Part shown: piece by piece, positions 58,095 through 64,000 of the stretch | How positions within the stretch are numbered: position 1 is the first letter of the stretch | Layout: each line of letters starts with the position of its first letter | Assembly: GCA_016720855.1 (NCBI GenBank) | Contig: JADKJU010000001.1 | Location: 551,501 to 615,500, forward strand | Length of the DNA stretch: 64,000 nt | Origin: Betaproteobacteria bacterium | GTDB taxonomy: Bacteria; Pseudomonadota; Gammaproteobacteria; Burkholderiales; Usitatibacteraceae | Direction of reading: 5' to 3' | The notes under the pieces: model-generated | Databases searched by the model: none | What the model was told of the DNA's origin: nothing | The model's input: only the letters and a program-made list of their open reading frames with translations | Position numbers and translations under genes: made by a program

Positions 58095-58103
58095 ATTCTA
58101 TCA
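58095..58103 (-). promoter_or_regulatory. Candidate extended -10 promoter of uvrB
   Basis: On the minus strand TGA-TAGAAT (58103-58095) is an extended -10 with five of six hexamer matches, about 19 bp before the uvrB start. A weak -35 (GAGCCA) stands 17 nt upstream. Confidence 0.4.
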
Positions 58104-58187
58104 ATCGCCGGCGGCAATGGCTCACCCGCCGGGCGATCGCGGCCCTCATGCCCGTGCCGTCCGTCCGGGTCCCGAAAGTTCCGGTTA

Positions 58188-58214
58188 TTGCCGCGGCGCA
58201 TCGTCCGGTAAAAT
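58188..58214 (+). promoter_or_regulatory. Weak candidate promoter of the aminotransferase gene
   Basis: TTGCCG (58188-58193) and TAAAAT (58209-58214) are separated by 15 nt, shorter than the usual 16-18. The hexamers are acceptable and the position, 42 bp before the start codon, is suitable. Confidence 0.3.
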
Positions 58215-58255
58215 GCGGGAAGTTCCCGCCATTCGCCACCTGCCCCGGAGAAACC

Positions 58256-59455
58256 ATGTCGCTCGTCGCCGCCCGCCTCGCCTCCATCAAGGCCTCTCCC
58301 ACCATGTCCATCTCCGCCAGGGCGGTGAGGCTCAAGAGCGAGGGCAAGGACATCATCGGCCTGGGGTCTGGCGAGCCCGACTTCGACACGCCCCAGTTCA
58401 TCAAGGACGCGGCCGTCGCGGCCCTGAACAAGGGCCTCACGAAGTACACGGCCGTGGGCGGCACACCCTCGCTCAAGAAGGCCATCATCGCCAAGTTCAA
58501 GCGCGACAACGGCCTGGACTACACCGAGAAGCAGATCCTGGTGTCCTGCGGCGGCAAGCGCACGTCCTTCAACCTGTGCCTGGCGCTGCTCAATCCCGGT
58601 GACGAGGTGATCATCCCGGCGCCCTACTGGGTCAGCTATCCCGACATGGCCCTGGTTGCTGGCGCCCTGCCCGTCATCGTTTCGGCCAGCATCGAGCAGG
58701 GCTTCAAGATGACCGCCGCGCAGCTCGAGAAGGCCATCACGCCCAGGACGCGCCTCGTTTTCATCAACAGCCCGTCGAACCCCTCCGGCGCCGTGTACAC
58801 GTTCGACGAGCTGAAGGCCCTGGGCGAGGTGCTGCGCAGGCACCCGCGCATCGTGATCGCCTCCGATGACATGTACGAGCAGATCCTCCTGGACGGCTCG
58901 AAGTTCGCCAATATCCTCAACGCCTGCCCGGACCTCTACGACCGCACGGTCGTCGAGAACGGTGTCTCCAAGGCCTACTCCATGACCGGCTGGCGCATCG
59001 GCTATTGCGGCGGGCCGACGGATCTCATCGAGGCCATGGAGAGCATCCAGTCGCACTCGACGTCGAATCCCACGTCGATCGCGCAATGGGCGGCCGAGGC
59101 GGCGCTGAACGGGGACCAGGCCTGCATCGTGCCGATGCTGACCGCCTTCAAGGAGCGCGGAGAGTTCCTTGTCCAGGCGCTCAACCGGATACCCGGAGTG
59201 CGATGCCTCCCGCCCGCGGGCGCGTTCTACGCGTTCCCGGACTGCAGCGCAGCGATCAGGCGCCTGCACGACGCAGGCAAGCTCAAGGCCCCGACCGACC
59301 TGGCCCTGTGCGACTACCTCATGGAGCAGCCCGAGGCCGTCGCTGCCGTGCCGGGCTCCGCGTTCGGCACCGAGGGGTGCCTGCGCATCTCCTTCGCCAC
59401 GTCGATGGACAACCTGAAGAAGGCCGTCGAACGCATGGCGAAGTCGATGGGTTGA
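58256..59455 (+). CDS. Pyridoxal phosphate-dependent aspartate-type aminotransferase
   Basis: The 399-residue fold-type I enzyme is of the AspB/AatA type that exchanges the amino group of aspartate with 2-oxoglutarate; some relatives also act on prephenate. It shows GLGSGEPDFDTP near the N-terminus, NSPSNPSGAVY with the substrate-binding asparagine, the aspartate in ASDDMYEQI and the PLP lysine in VSKAYSMTGWRIGY. ATG 58256 follows GGAGAAACC and replaces a longer frame from 58091 that is not conserved-looking. A large palindrome just after the stop may end transcription. Confidence 0.92.
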   Translation: MSLVAARLASIKASPTMSISARAVRLKSEGKDIIGLGSGEPDFDTPQFIKDAAVAALNKGLTKYTAVGGTPSLKKAIIAKFKRDNGLDYTEKQILVSCGGKRTSFNLCLALLNPGDEVIIPAPYWVSYPDMALVAGALPVIVSASIEQGFKMTAAQLEKAITPRTRLVFINSPSNPSGAVYTFDELKALGEVLRRHPRIVIASDDMYEQILLDGSKFANILNACPDLYDRTVVENGVSKAYSMTGWRIGYCGGPTDLIEAMESIQSHSTSNPTSIAQWAAEAALNGDQACIVPMLTAFKERGEFLVQALNRIPGVRCLPPAGAFYAFPDCSAAIRRLHDAGKLKAPTDLALCDYLMEQPEAVAAVPGSAFGTEGCLRISFATSMDNLKKAVERMAKSMG

Positions 59456-59466
59456 GGGCGGACAGG

Positions 59467-59526
59467 AAAAAAGGGGACAGACCCCAATTACCCAGCTTCG
59501 GGTAATTGGGGTCTGTCCCCTTTTTT
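59467..59526. repeat. Perfect 27-bp inverted repeat, REP-like GGGGACAGACCCC element
   Basis: Arms of 27 bp (59467-59493 and 59500-59526) are fully complementary around the loop AGCTTC. Each arm carries six A or T residues at the outside and the motif GGGGACAGACCCC, which can itself fold. The motif is widely scattered in proteobacterial genomes as a REP-type repeat. Lying between convergent stops, with a T-run on either strand, it is also an efficient bidirectional intrinsic terminator. Its right end touches the stop codon of the reductase gene. Confidence 0.8.
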
Positions 59527-61559
59527 CACAGTCGCGCGCCGAGCCGCGTCCCCTCGTCGATCGCGCGCCGGGCATCCAGCTCGCCGGCGACCGCCGCGCC
59601 CCCGATGAGGTGAACGCAGGCGCCGGCCGCCTTGAGGGGCGCTTCGAGCTCGCGCATCGACTCCTGCCCGGCGCACAGCACGATCGTGTCCACTTCCAGT
59701 ACCGTCGCGTTCTCGTGCTTCTCGCCGAAGCTCACGGCGAGGCCCTTCTCCACGACACCTTCGTAGTTGACGCCCGCCATCATCTCGACGCGCTTCATCT
59801 TCAGCGCCGCACGGTGGATCCAGCCCGTGGTCTTGCCCAGCCCCGCACCGGGCTTGGTCTTCTTGCGTTGCAGCAGGTACACCTGCCTTGCCGGAGGCGC
59901 AGGCCGCGGCTTCACGCCGGCCACGCCGCCACGAACGCTCGCGGGGTCCTCCACACCCCATTCCCGGCGCCAGGCCTCGATGTCGAGCGAGGGCGAATGC
60001 CCGTCATCAACCAGGAACTCGGCCACGTCGAAGCCGATGCCACCGGCCCCCACGATGGCCACCCGGGCGCCAACCGGCTTCGACTCGCGCAACACGTCGA
60101 TGTACGAGAGCACCCGCGCATCGTTCCCGCCCGGGATCCCCGGGTCGCGTGGTGCAACGCCGGTGGCGAGCACCACCTCCTCGTAGCCCACGAGGTCCTC
60201 GGCCGATACGCGCCGCGACAGATGCAGGCGCACCCCCGTCACCTCGATGCGTCGCCGGAAGTAGCGGATCGTCTCGTGGAATTCCTCCTTGCCGGGAATG
60301 CGCTTGGCCATGTTGAACTGGCCGCCGATCCCGGAAGCGCCGTCGAAGAGGTCCACCTCGTGGCCGCGCTCGGCCAGCGTGGTGGCGCAGGCGAGTCCTG
60401 CCGGGCCGGCCCCGACGACGGCAATGCGCTTCCTCGCCATCGCGGGTTCGATGAGCAGTTCGGTCTCCCGGCAGGCAAGCGGGTTCACCAGGCATGTGGC
60501 CATCCTCCCCTCGAACACATGGTCGAGGCACGCCTGGTTGCACGCGATGCAGGTGTTGATCTCGTCGGCTCGTCCGGCCGCCGCCTTTCTCACGAACGCC
60601 GGATCGGCGAGCATCGGCCGCGCCATCGACACCATGTCCGCGCACCCGTCGGCGAGCACCGCTTCGGCCACTGCCGGGTCGTTGATGCGGTTGGTGGTGC
60701 AAAGCGGGATGGACACCTCGCCCTTGAGCTTCTTCGTCACCCACGCGAAGGCCGCGCGCGGCACGCTGGTCGCGATCGTGGGCACGCGCGCCTCGTGCCA
60801 GCCGATGCCGGTGTTGATGATCGTCGCCCCCGCCTTCTCGACGGCCCTGGCGAGCGTCACCACCTCCTCCCAGGTGCTTCCTCCGGGCACGAGGTCGAGC
60901 ATGGAGAGCCGGTAGATCACGATGAAGTCGCGCCCCACCTTTTCGCGGATGCGGGACACGATTTCGACCGGCAGGCGCATGCGGTTCTCGTACGACCCGC
61001 CCCACTCGTCCGTCCGGCGATTGGCCTGCGTTGCCAGGAACTGGTTGATGAAGTAGCCCTCGCTCCCCATCACCTCGACTCCGTCGTACCCGGCATCGCG
61101 CGCCAGGCAGGCGCAGCGCACGAAGGCGCGGATCTGGCGCTCGACGCCGCCGCCGGAGAGCTCGCGCGGCGTGAAGCGGCTGATCGGCGACTTGAGTCTC
61201 GAGGGGGCCACCGAAAGCGGCGAATAGCCGTACCGCCCGGCGTGCAGGATCTGCAGCGCGATCTTTCCGCCCTCGGCATGAACCGCCTGCGCAATCGGCC
61301 GGTGGGCGCGCGCCGCCGCGGAAGAGGCCAGCGTGGACCCGAAGGGCGTGAGCCAGCCCTCGATGTTCGGCGCGAAGCCGCCCGTCACGATGAGCCCCAC
61401 GCCGCCGCGGGCGCGTTCGGCGAAATACGCGGCGAGTTTCGGAAAATGCTTCGCCTTGTCCTCGAGCCCGGTGTGCATCGAGCCCATGAGGACCCGGTTG
61501 GCCAGGGTGGTGAAGCCCAGGTCGAGGGGCGCGAGCAGATGCGGGTAGGCAGTGGGCAC
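59526..61559 (-). CDS. fadH: 2,4-dienoyl-CoA reductase (NADPH) family flavoenzyme
   Basis: FadH-type enzymes reduce 2,4-dienoyl-CoA so polyunsaturated fatty acids can enter beta-oxidation. The 677-residue protein has an old-yellow-enzyme barrel with FMN (LGFTTLANRVLMGSMHTGLED), a cluster motif CIACNQACLDHVF then MATCLVNPLAC for a [4Fe-4S] centre, and a C-terminal FAD/NADPH part (VVGAGPAGLACATTLAE; IVGAGGIGFDVAEFL). GTG 61559 gives the family-like PTAYPHLLAPLDLG start; ATG 61619 is an alternative that would overlap the protease gene by 52 bp. Its place behind hydrogenase genes is unusual. Confidence 0.87.
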   Translation of the reverse strand: MPTAYPHLLAPLDLGFTTLANRVLMGSMHTGLEDKAKHFPKLAAYFAERARGGVGLIVTGGFAPNIEGWLTPFGSTLASSAAARAHRPIAQAVHAEGGKIALQILHAGRYGYSPLSVAPSRLKSPISRFTPRELSGGGVERQIRAFVRCACLARDAGYDGVEVMGSEGYFINQFLATQANRRTDEWGGSYENRMRLPVEIVSRIREKVGRDFIVIYRLSMLDLVPGGSTWEEVVTLARAVEKAGATIINTGIGWHEARVPTIATSVPRAAFAWVTKKLKGEVSIPLCTTNRINDPAVAEAVLADGCADMVSMARPMLADPAFVRKAAAGRADEINTCIACNQACLDHVFEGRMATCLVNPLACRETELLIEPAMARKRIAVVGAGPAGLACATTLAERGHEVDLFDGASGIGGQFNMAKRIPGKEEFHETIRYFRRRIEVTGVRLHLSRRVSAEDLVGYEEVVLATGVAPRDPGIPGGNDARVLSYIDVLRESKPVGARVAIVGAGGIGFDVAEFLVDDGHSPSLDIEAWRREWGVEDPASVRGGVAGVKPRPAPPARQVYLLQRKKTKPGAGLGKTTGWIHRAALKMKRVEMMAGVNYEGVVEKGLAVSFGEKHENATVLEVDTIVLCAGQESMRELEAPLKAAGACVHLIGGAAVAGELDARRAIDEGTRLGARL

Positions 61560-61567
61560 GGGGTCGG

Positions 61568-62089
61568 TCAGGCGATCTGCGTCCGCGGGGTGCGGGCGAT
61601 GGTCGCCATTGTCTGCCATTCCGCGTGGCTCGGACAACGGCACAGCGAGCACAGCAACGCCCAGGCCGCCTCCATCGCATCGCTCGTCGCCTGTGCGGGC
61701 TCGGAACCCAGATCGAATTGCGCCGCGCGGATGCCGAGGACGAACGCCGCGGGAGGCGCCTCACCGGTCACCCTCGGGTACACGCCGAGGACCGCTCCGG
61801 GGGAAAGCGAGTGCGTCGAATGGCCCACCCCCAGGGCCGTGGCGCCCACCGGACCGAACGTGACCGGCTCGGTCGTCTCCCGGCAGGCGTCGATGAAAAG
61901 CGCGAGCCTGCGCCCCTCGAGGTCGAGTGCGTTTTCCACCTGCAATTGGTACTCCTCGAAAAGCTCGAAGTCGCCCGAGAGACCTCGGTCGTCCAGCCAC
62001 ACCCGGAGCCGGTCGAGGAGCAGCGGCCCGACGGCGTCGTCGCCGCGGCTGCGGTTGCCGACGGCGAAGATGGCAACCGCGCCGCTCAC
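61568..62089 (-). CDS. hoxW: Hydrogenase maturation protease
   Basis: This endopeptidase removes the C-terminal tail of the hydrogenase large subunit after nickel insertion. The 173-residue protein has the N-terminal FAVGNRSRGDDAVGP with the metal-binding aspartate, then LFIDACRE and GVGHSTHSLSPG, matching HybD/HoxW-type proteases. The start is GTG 62089, overlapping the hoxH stop as GTGA. It sits directly after its likely substrate, as in NAD-linked hydrogenase operons. Confidence 0.85.
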   Translation of the reverse strand: MSGAVAIFAVGNRSRGDDAVGPLLLDRLRVWLDDRGLSGDFELFEEYQLQVENALDLEGRRLALFIDACRETTEPVTFGPVGATALGVGHSTHSLSPGAVLGVYPRVTGEAPPAAFVLGIRAAQFDLGSEPAQATSDAMEAAWALLCSLCRCPSHAEWQTMATIARTPRTQIA

Positions 62090-63579
62090 GGCGGCGATCG
62101 GCTCACGGTGCCGTCACCGTGACGCGCAAGCTGGTCCAGCTCGACGCCATCGGCGCCGACAAGGGTCAGCTCGAGCGCCATCTGCCCGAGCGCGTGAGTG
62201 GCGCAGGACAGGCACGGATCGAAGGCGCGGATCGCCACCTCGATGTGATTGAGCAGCCCCTCGGTCAGGCGGTGGCCGCTCAGGTAACGCTTGGCGACGT
62301 GGCGGATGGCCTCGTTCATCGCCTGGTTGTTGTGCGTGGTCGAGACGATGAGGTTGCACATCGTGACCAGGTCGTCGTCGTTCACGCGGTAATGGTGGAT
62401 CAGCGTTCCGCGCGGCGCCTCGATGACGCCGATGCCCTCGCGCGCATGCTCGCCGGTCGATACGAGGTCGTCGCCCATGATGTCGTCGTCGTGCAGCAGG
62501 TCCTTGATCGTCTCCGCGGCGTGCAGCATCTCGATCATGCGCGTCCAGTGATAGGCAAGCGGCGCATGGATCGGGGAGCCGCCGGCGTAATCGACGAACT
62601 CACGCCGCTCCGCGTCGGCCAGGGGCGAGGCGATGTGATCGCAGTTCTGCACCCGCGCGAGCGGCCCCACCTTGTACCAGCCTTTCTCGGCGCCGAGCGA
62701 GGAGAGGAACGGGAACTTCATGTAGCTCCACGGCTTCACTTCCTCGCGGATGTACGACGCGTACTCGCGATAGTTCACGTGGTCGAAGAGGATCGCGCCG
62801 GACTCGTCTCGGGCACGCAGGCTGCCGTCATAGAAATCCAGGGCTCCGTCCGGCGCCACCAGCGACATCATGCCGGAGCGGAAGACGCCGAAGCTGTTGT
62901 AGAGCGCCGGGTCCTGCCCGTGCAATTGCTTCACCAGGGCAACGGCGTCGCGCGACCAGGCGACCATGTCGTAGATGTCGGCGAGCAGGACATCGCGCTC
63001 CTCGCGGGTGACGGACTTGTTCACGCCGCCGGGGATCGAGCCCGTGCCGTGGATGCGCTTGCCGGCCGTGACCCGGATCACCTCCTGCCCGAAACGGCGA
63101 AGCAGCACGCCGCGCCGGGCCGTCTCGGGGTGCGCCGCGGCGACCCCCACGATGTTGCGCTTCGCCACCTCGCTGGCGAAGCCGAACAGCAGGTCCGGCG
63201 AGCACAGGTGGAAGAAATGCAGCGCGTGCGACTGCAGGATCTGGCCGTAGTGCATCAGGCGCCGGACCTTCTCTGCCGTCGGGGTGAGACGCTTCGTGCC
63301 GACGATGGCATCCATCGCCTTCGAGGCCGCCAGGTGGTGGCTCACCGGGCAGATGCCGCACAGGCGCTGCACCATCACCGGCACTTCCCAGTACGGCCGG
63401 CCCTGGATGAAGCGCTCGAAGCCGCGGAACTCGACCACGTGCAGTCGCACCTGCCGCACCTTGTCGTCGTCGTCGAGGAGGATCGTCACCTTGCCGTGGC
63501 CTTCGACGCGCGACACCGGGTCGATCGCCACGCGGCGCAGCTGCTCCGGGTGCTCCGCAGTCTCGAGTCCGTAGGTCAT
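62086..63579 (-). CDS. hoxH: NAD-linked [NiFe] hydrogenase large subunit HoxH
   Basis: HoxH holds the nickel-iron active site of a soluble NAD(P)-linked bidirectional hydrogenase. In the 497-residue protein the first cysteine pair is in QRLCGICPVSHHLAASKA (about residues 72-89) and the second in FDPCLSCATHALGQM near residue 461. IDPVSRVEGHGKV marks the N-terminus. A tail of about 30 residues after DPCxxCxxH is the part removed by the protease. The hoxY small subunit lies 42 bp upstream. The sequence fits group 3d hydrogenases; the diaphorase genes hoxFU would be beyond the window. Confidence 0.93.
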   Translation of the reverse strand: MTYGLETAEHPEQLRRVAIDPVSRVEGHGKVTILLDDDDKVRQVRLHVVEFRGFERFIQGRPYWEVPVMVQRLCGICPVSHHLAASKAMDAIVGTKRLTPTAEKVRRLMHYGQILQSHALHFFHLCSPDLLFGFASEVAKRNIVGVAAAHPETARRGVLLRRFGQEVIRVTAGKRIHGTGSIPGGVNKSVTREERDVLLADIYDMVAWSRDAVALVKQLHGQDPALYNSFGVFRSGMMSLVAPDGALDFYDGSLRARDESGAILFDHVNYREYASYIREEVKPWSYMKFPFLSSLGAEKGWYKVGPLARVQNCDHIASPLADAERREFVDYAGGSPIHAPLAYHWTRMIEMLHAAETIKDLLHDDDIMGDDLVSTGEHAREGIGVIEAPRGTLIHHYRVNDDDLVTMCNLIVSTTHNNQAMNEAIRHVAKRYLSGHRLTEGLLNHIEVAIRAFDPCLSCATHALGQMALELTLVGADGVELDQLARHGDGTVSRSPP

Positions 63580-63621
63580 GGTGTCCCTTGCTTCCTGTAG
63601 TCGGCTCGTTCCACGACCCTG

Positions 63622-64000
63622 TCAGTCGAAATGGATGAGCGAGTGGTCGAGCGGGTGCTCGCGGCCTTCGAGAAGGCCGGTGAGCACCTGCCAGATGGCG
63701 TCCGCGGAGGGCGGGCAGCCGGGGATGAAGTGGTCGATCCGGACGACCTCGTGCAGCGGGTGGACCTTGTTGAGCGGCAGCGGCAGTTCCGGATCGTTCG
63801 GAATGAGGCCGTACTCGGCGCCCGGCTCGCTGCGATAGACCTCCTGCAGCAGGAGCGGCAGGCTCAGGTGGTTTCTCTGCGCCGGCAGGCCGCCGTTGAT
63901 CGCGCAGGCCCCCAGCGCCACCAGCACCTTGCAGCGGCGCCTGAACTCCCGCAGCACCTCGACGTTCTCGGCATTGCAGAGCCCGCCCTCGATGATGCCC
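63622..64000 (-). CDS. hoxY: NAD-linked [NiFe] hydrogenase small subunit HoxY (5' end outside window)
   Basis: HoxY carries the iron-sulfur cluster next to the NiFe site and passes electrons to the diaphorase. Only the C-terminal 125 residues are in the window; the frame is still open at base 64000. Cluster cysteines are seen in IIEGGLCNAENVEVL, VLVALGACAINGGLPAQRN and FIPGCPPSADAIW, with spacing typical of the small subunit. It ends 42 bp before hoxH, so the order hoxY-hoxH-protease is that of a Hox operon. Confidence 0.9.
   Translation of the reverse strand, partial: GIIEGGLCNAENVEVLREFRRRCKVLVALGACAINGGLPAQRNHLSLPLLLQEVYRSEPGAEYGLIPNDPELPLPLNKVHPLHEVVRIDHFIPGCPPSADAIWQVLTGLLEGREHPLDHSLIHFD

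Noticed and set aside
58077..58103. An SOS (LexA) box before uvrB
   Set aside because: GGTTAACC is a palindrome, but no CTG-N10-CAG arrangement is present.
59467..59526. Calling the large palindrome an insertion sequence end
   Set aside because: Only one copy is present in the window and no transposase gene or target duplication is seen.
59610..62252. An 880-codon plus-strand frame over fadH and the protease gene
   Set aside because: Low-complexity Arg/His composition, no domain, and complete overlap with well-supported minus-strand genes.
1..64000. tRNA, rRNA, CRISPR array, prophage or plasmid origin
   Set aside because: No cloverleaf arms, rRNA signatures, spaced direct repeats, phage genes or replication genes were found; gene content is chromosomal.

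Overview
The window is GC-rich, densely coded DNA from a chromosome, with one gap over 300 bases, no tRNA or rRNA gene, no phage and no insertion sequence. The gene content and order point to a betaproteobacterium (Burkholderiales or Nitrosomonadales type): a yceD-rpmF-plsX-fabHDG-acpP-fabF-pabC-mltG-tmk-holB-pilZ-tatD run, rluC divergent from rne, PHA-type phasins, a PHA_gran_rgn protein next to an FFLEELY-motif protein, and paired DUF1800/DUF1501 genes. This assignment is inferred from gene content, not from a marker gene.

Layout. 0-4 kb: the 3' end of a serine-glyoxylate type aminotransferase, then a dctPQM TRAP transporter. 3.9-8.7 kb: a PHA_gran_rgn protein, an FFLEELY protein, a coniferyl-aldehyde-dehydrogenase-type ALDH, a Tat-signal small protein and a GMC alcohol oxidase. 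8.8-11.8 kb: pntA-pntB transhydrogenase. 11.8-16.3 kb: fadD, a phasin, an acyl-CoA-binding protein and a wax ester synthase/DGAT. 16.4-20.9 kb: a secreted DUF1800 protein and its DUF1501 partner. 20.9-27.4 kb: a histone-H1-like SWIB protein, a TPR protein, a TetR regulator, a patatin, a second phasin, a two-domain fatty acyl-CoA reductase and a peroxiredoxin. 27.4-33.4 kb: a lipase-like hydrolase, a membrane-fused spermidine-synthase-like protein, a 2-hydroxyacid dehydrogenase, rlmM and tatD. 33.4-43.4 kb: the long minus-strand lipid-synthesis operon. 43.4-59.5 kb: maf, an RsmI-like methyltransferase, a PAS4-GGDEF-EAL protein, sppA, a Rieske protein, a HAD phosphatase, rluC, rne, small metabolic genes, uvrB and an aminotransferase. 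59.5-64 kb: a 2,4-dienoyl-CoA reductase and the end of a NAD-linked [NiFe] hydrogenase operon (hoxY, hoxH, maturation protease).

Main idea. Genes between about 3.9 and 27 kb look like a storage-lipid neighbourhood. Together they could make fatty alcohol from acyl-CoA (reductase), esterify it (WS/DGAT), coat granules (two phasins), carry and activate acyl chains (ACBP, FadD), and mobilise lipid (patatin, GMC alcohol oxidase, aldehyde dehydrogenase). Two DNA signals support co-regulation: the two phasin genes, 11 kb apart and on opposite strands, share an upstream element TAGTGTGA-N3-CTCTAAT; and a PsrA-like box (GAAAC-N4-GTTTG) lies on a predicted promoter between the FFLEELY and aldehyde dehydrogenase genes. 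The pathway and its regulation are inferences; family assignments rest on reading the protein sequences.
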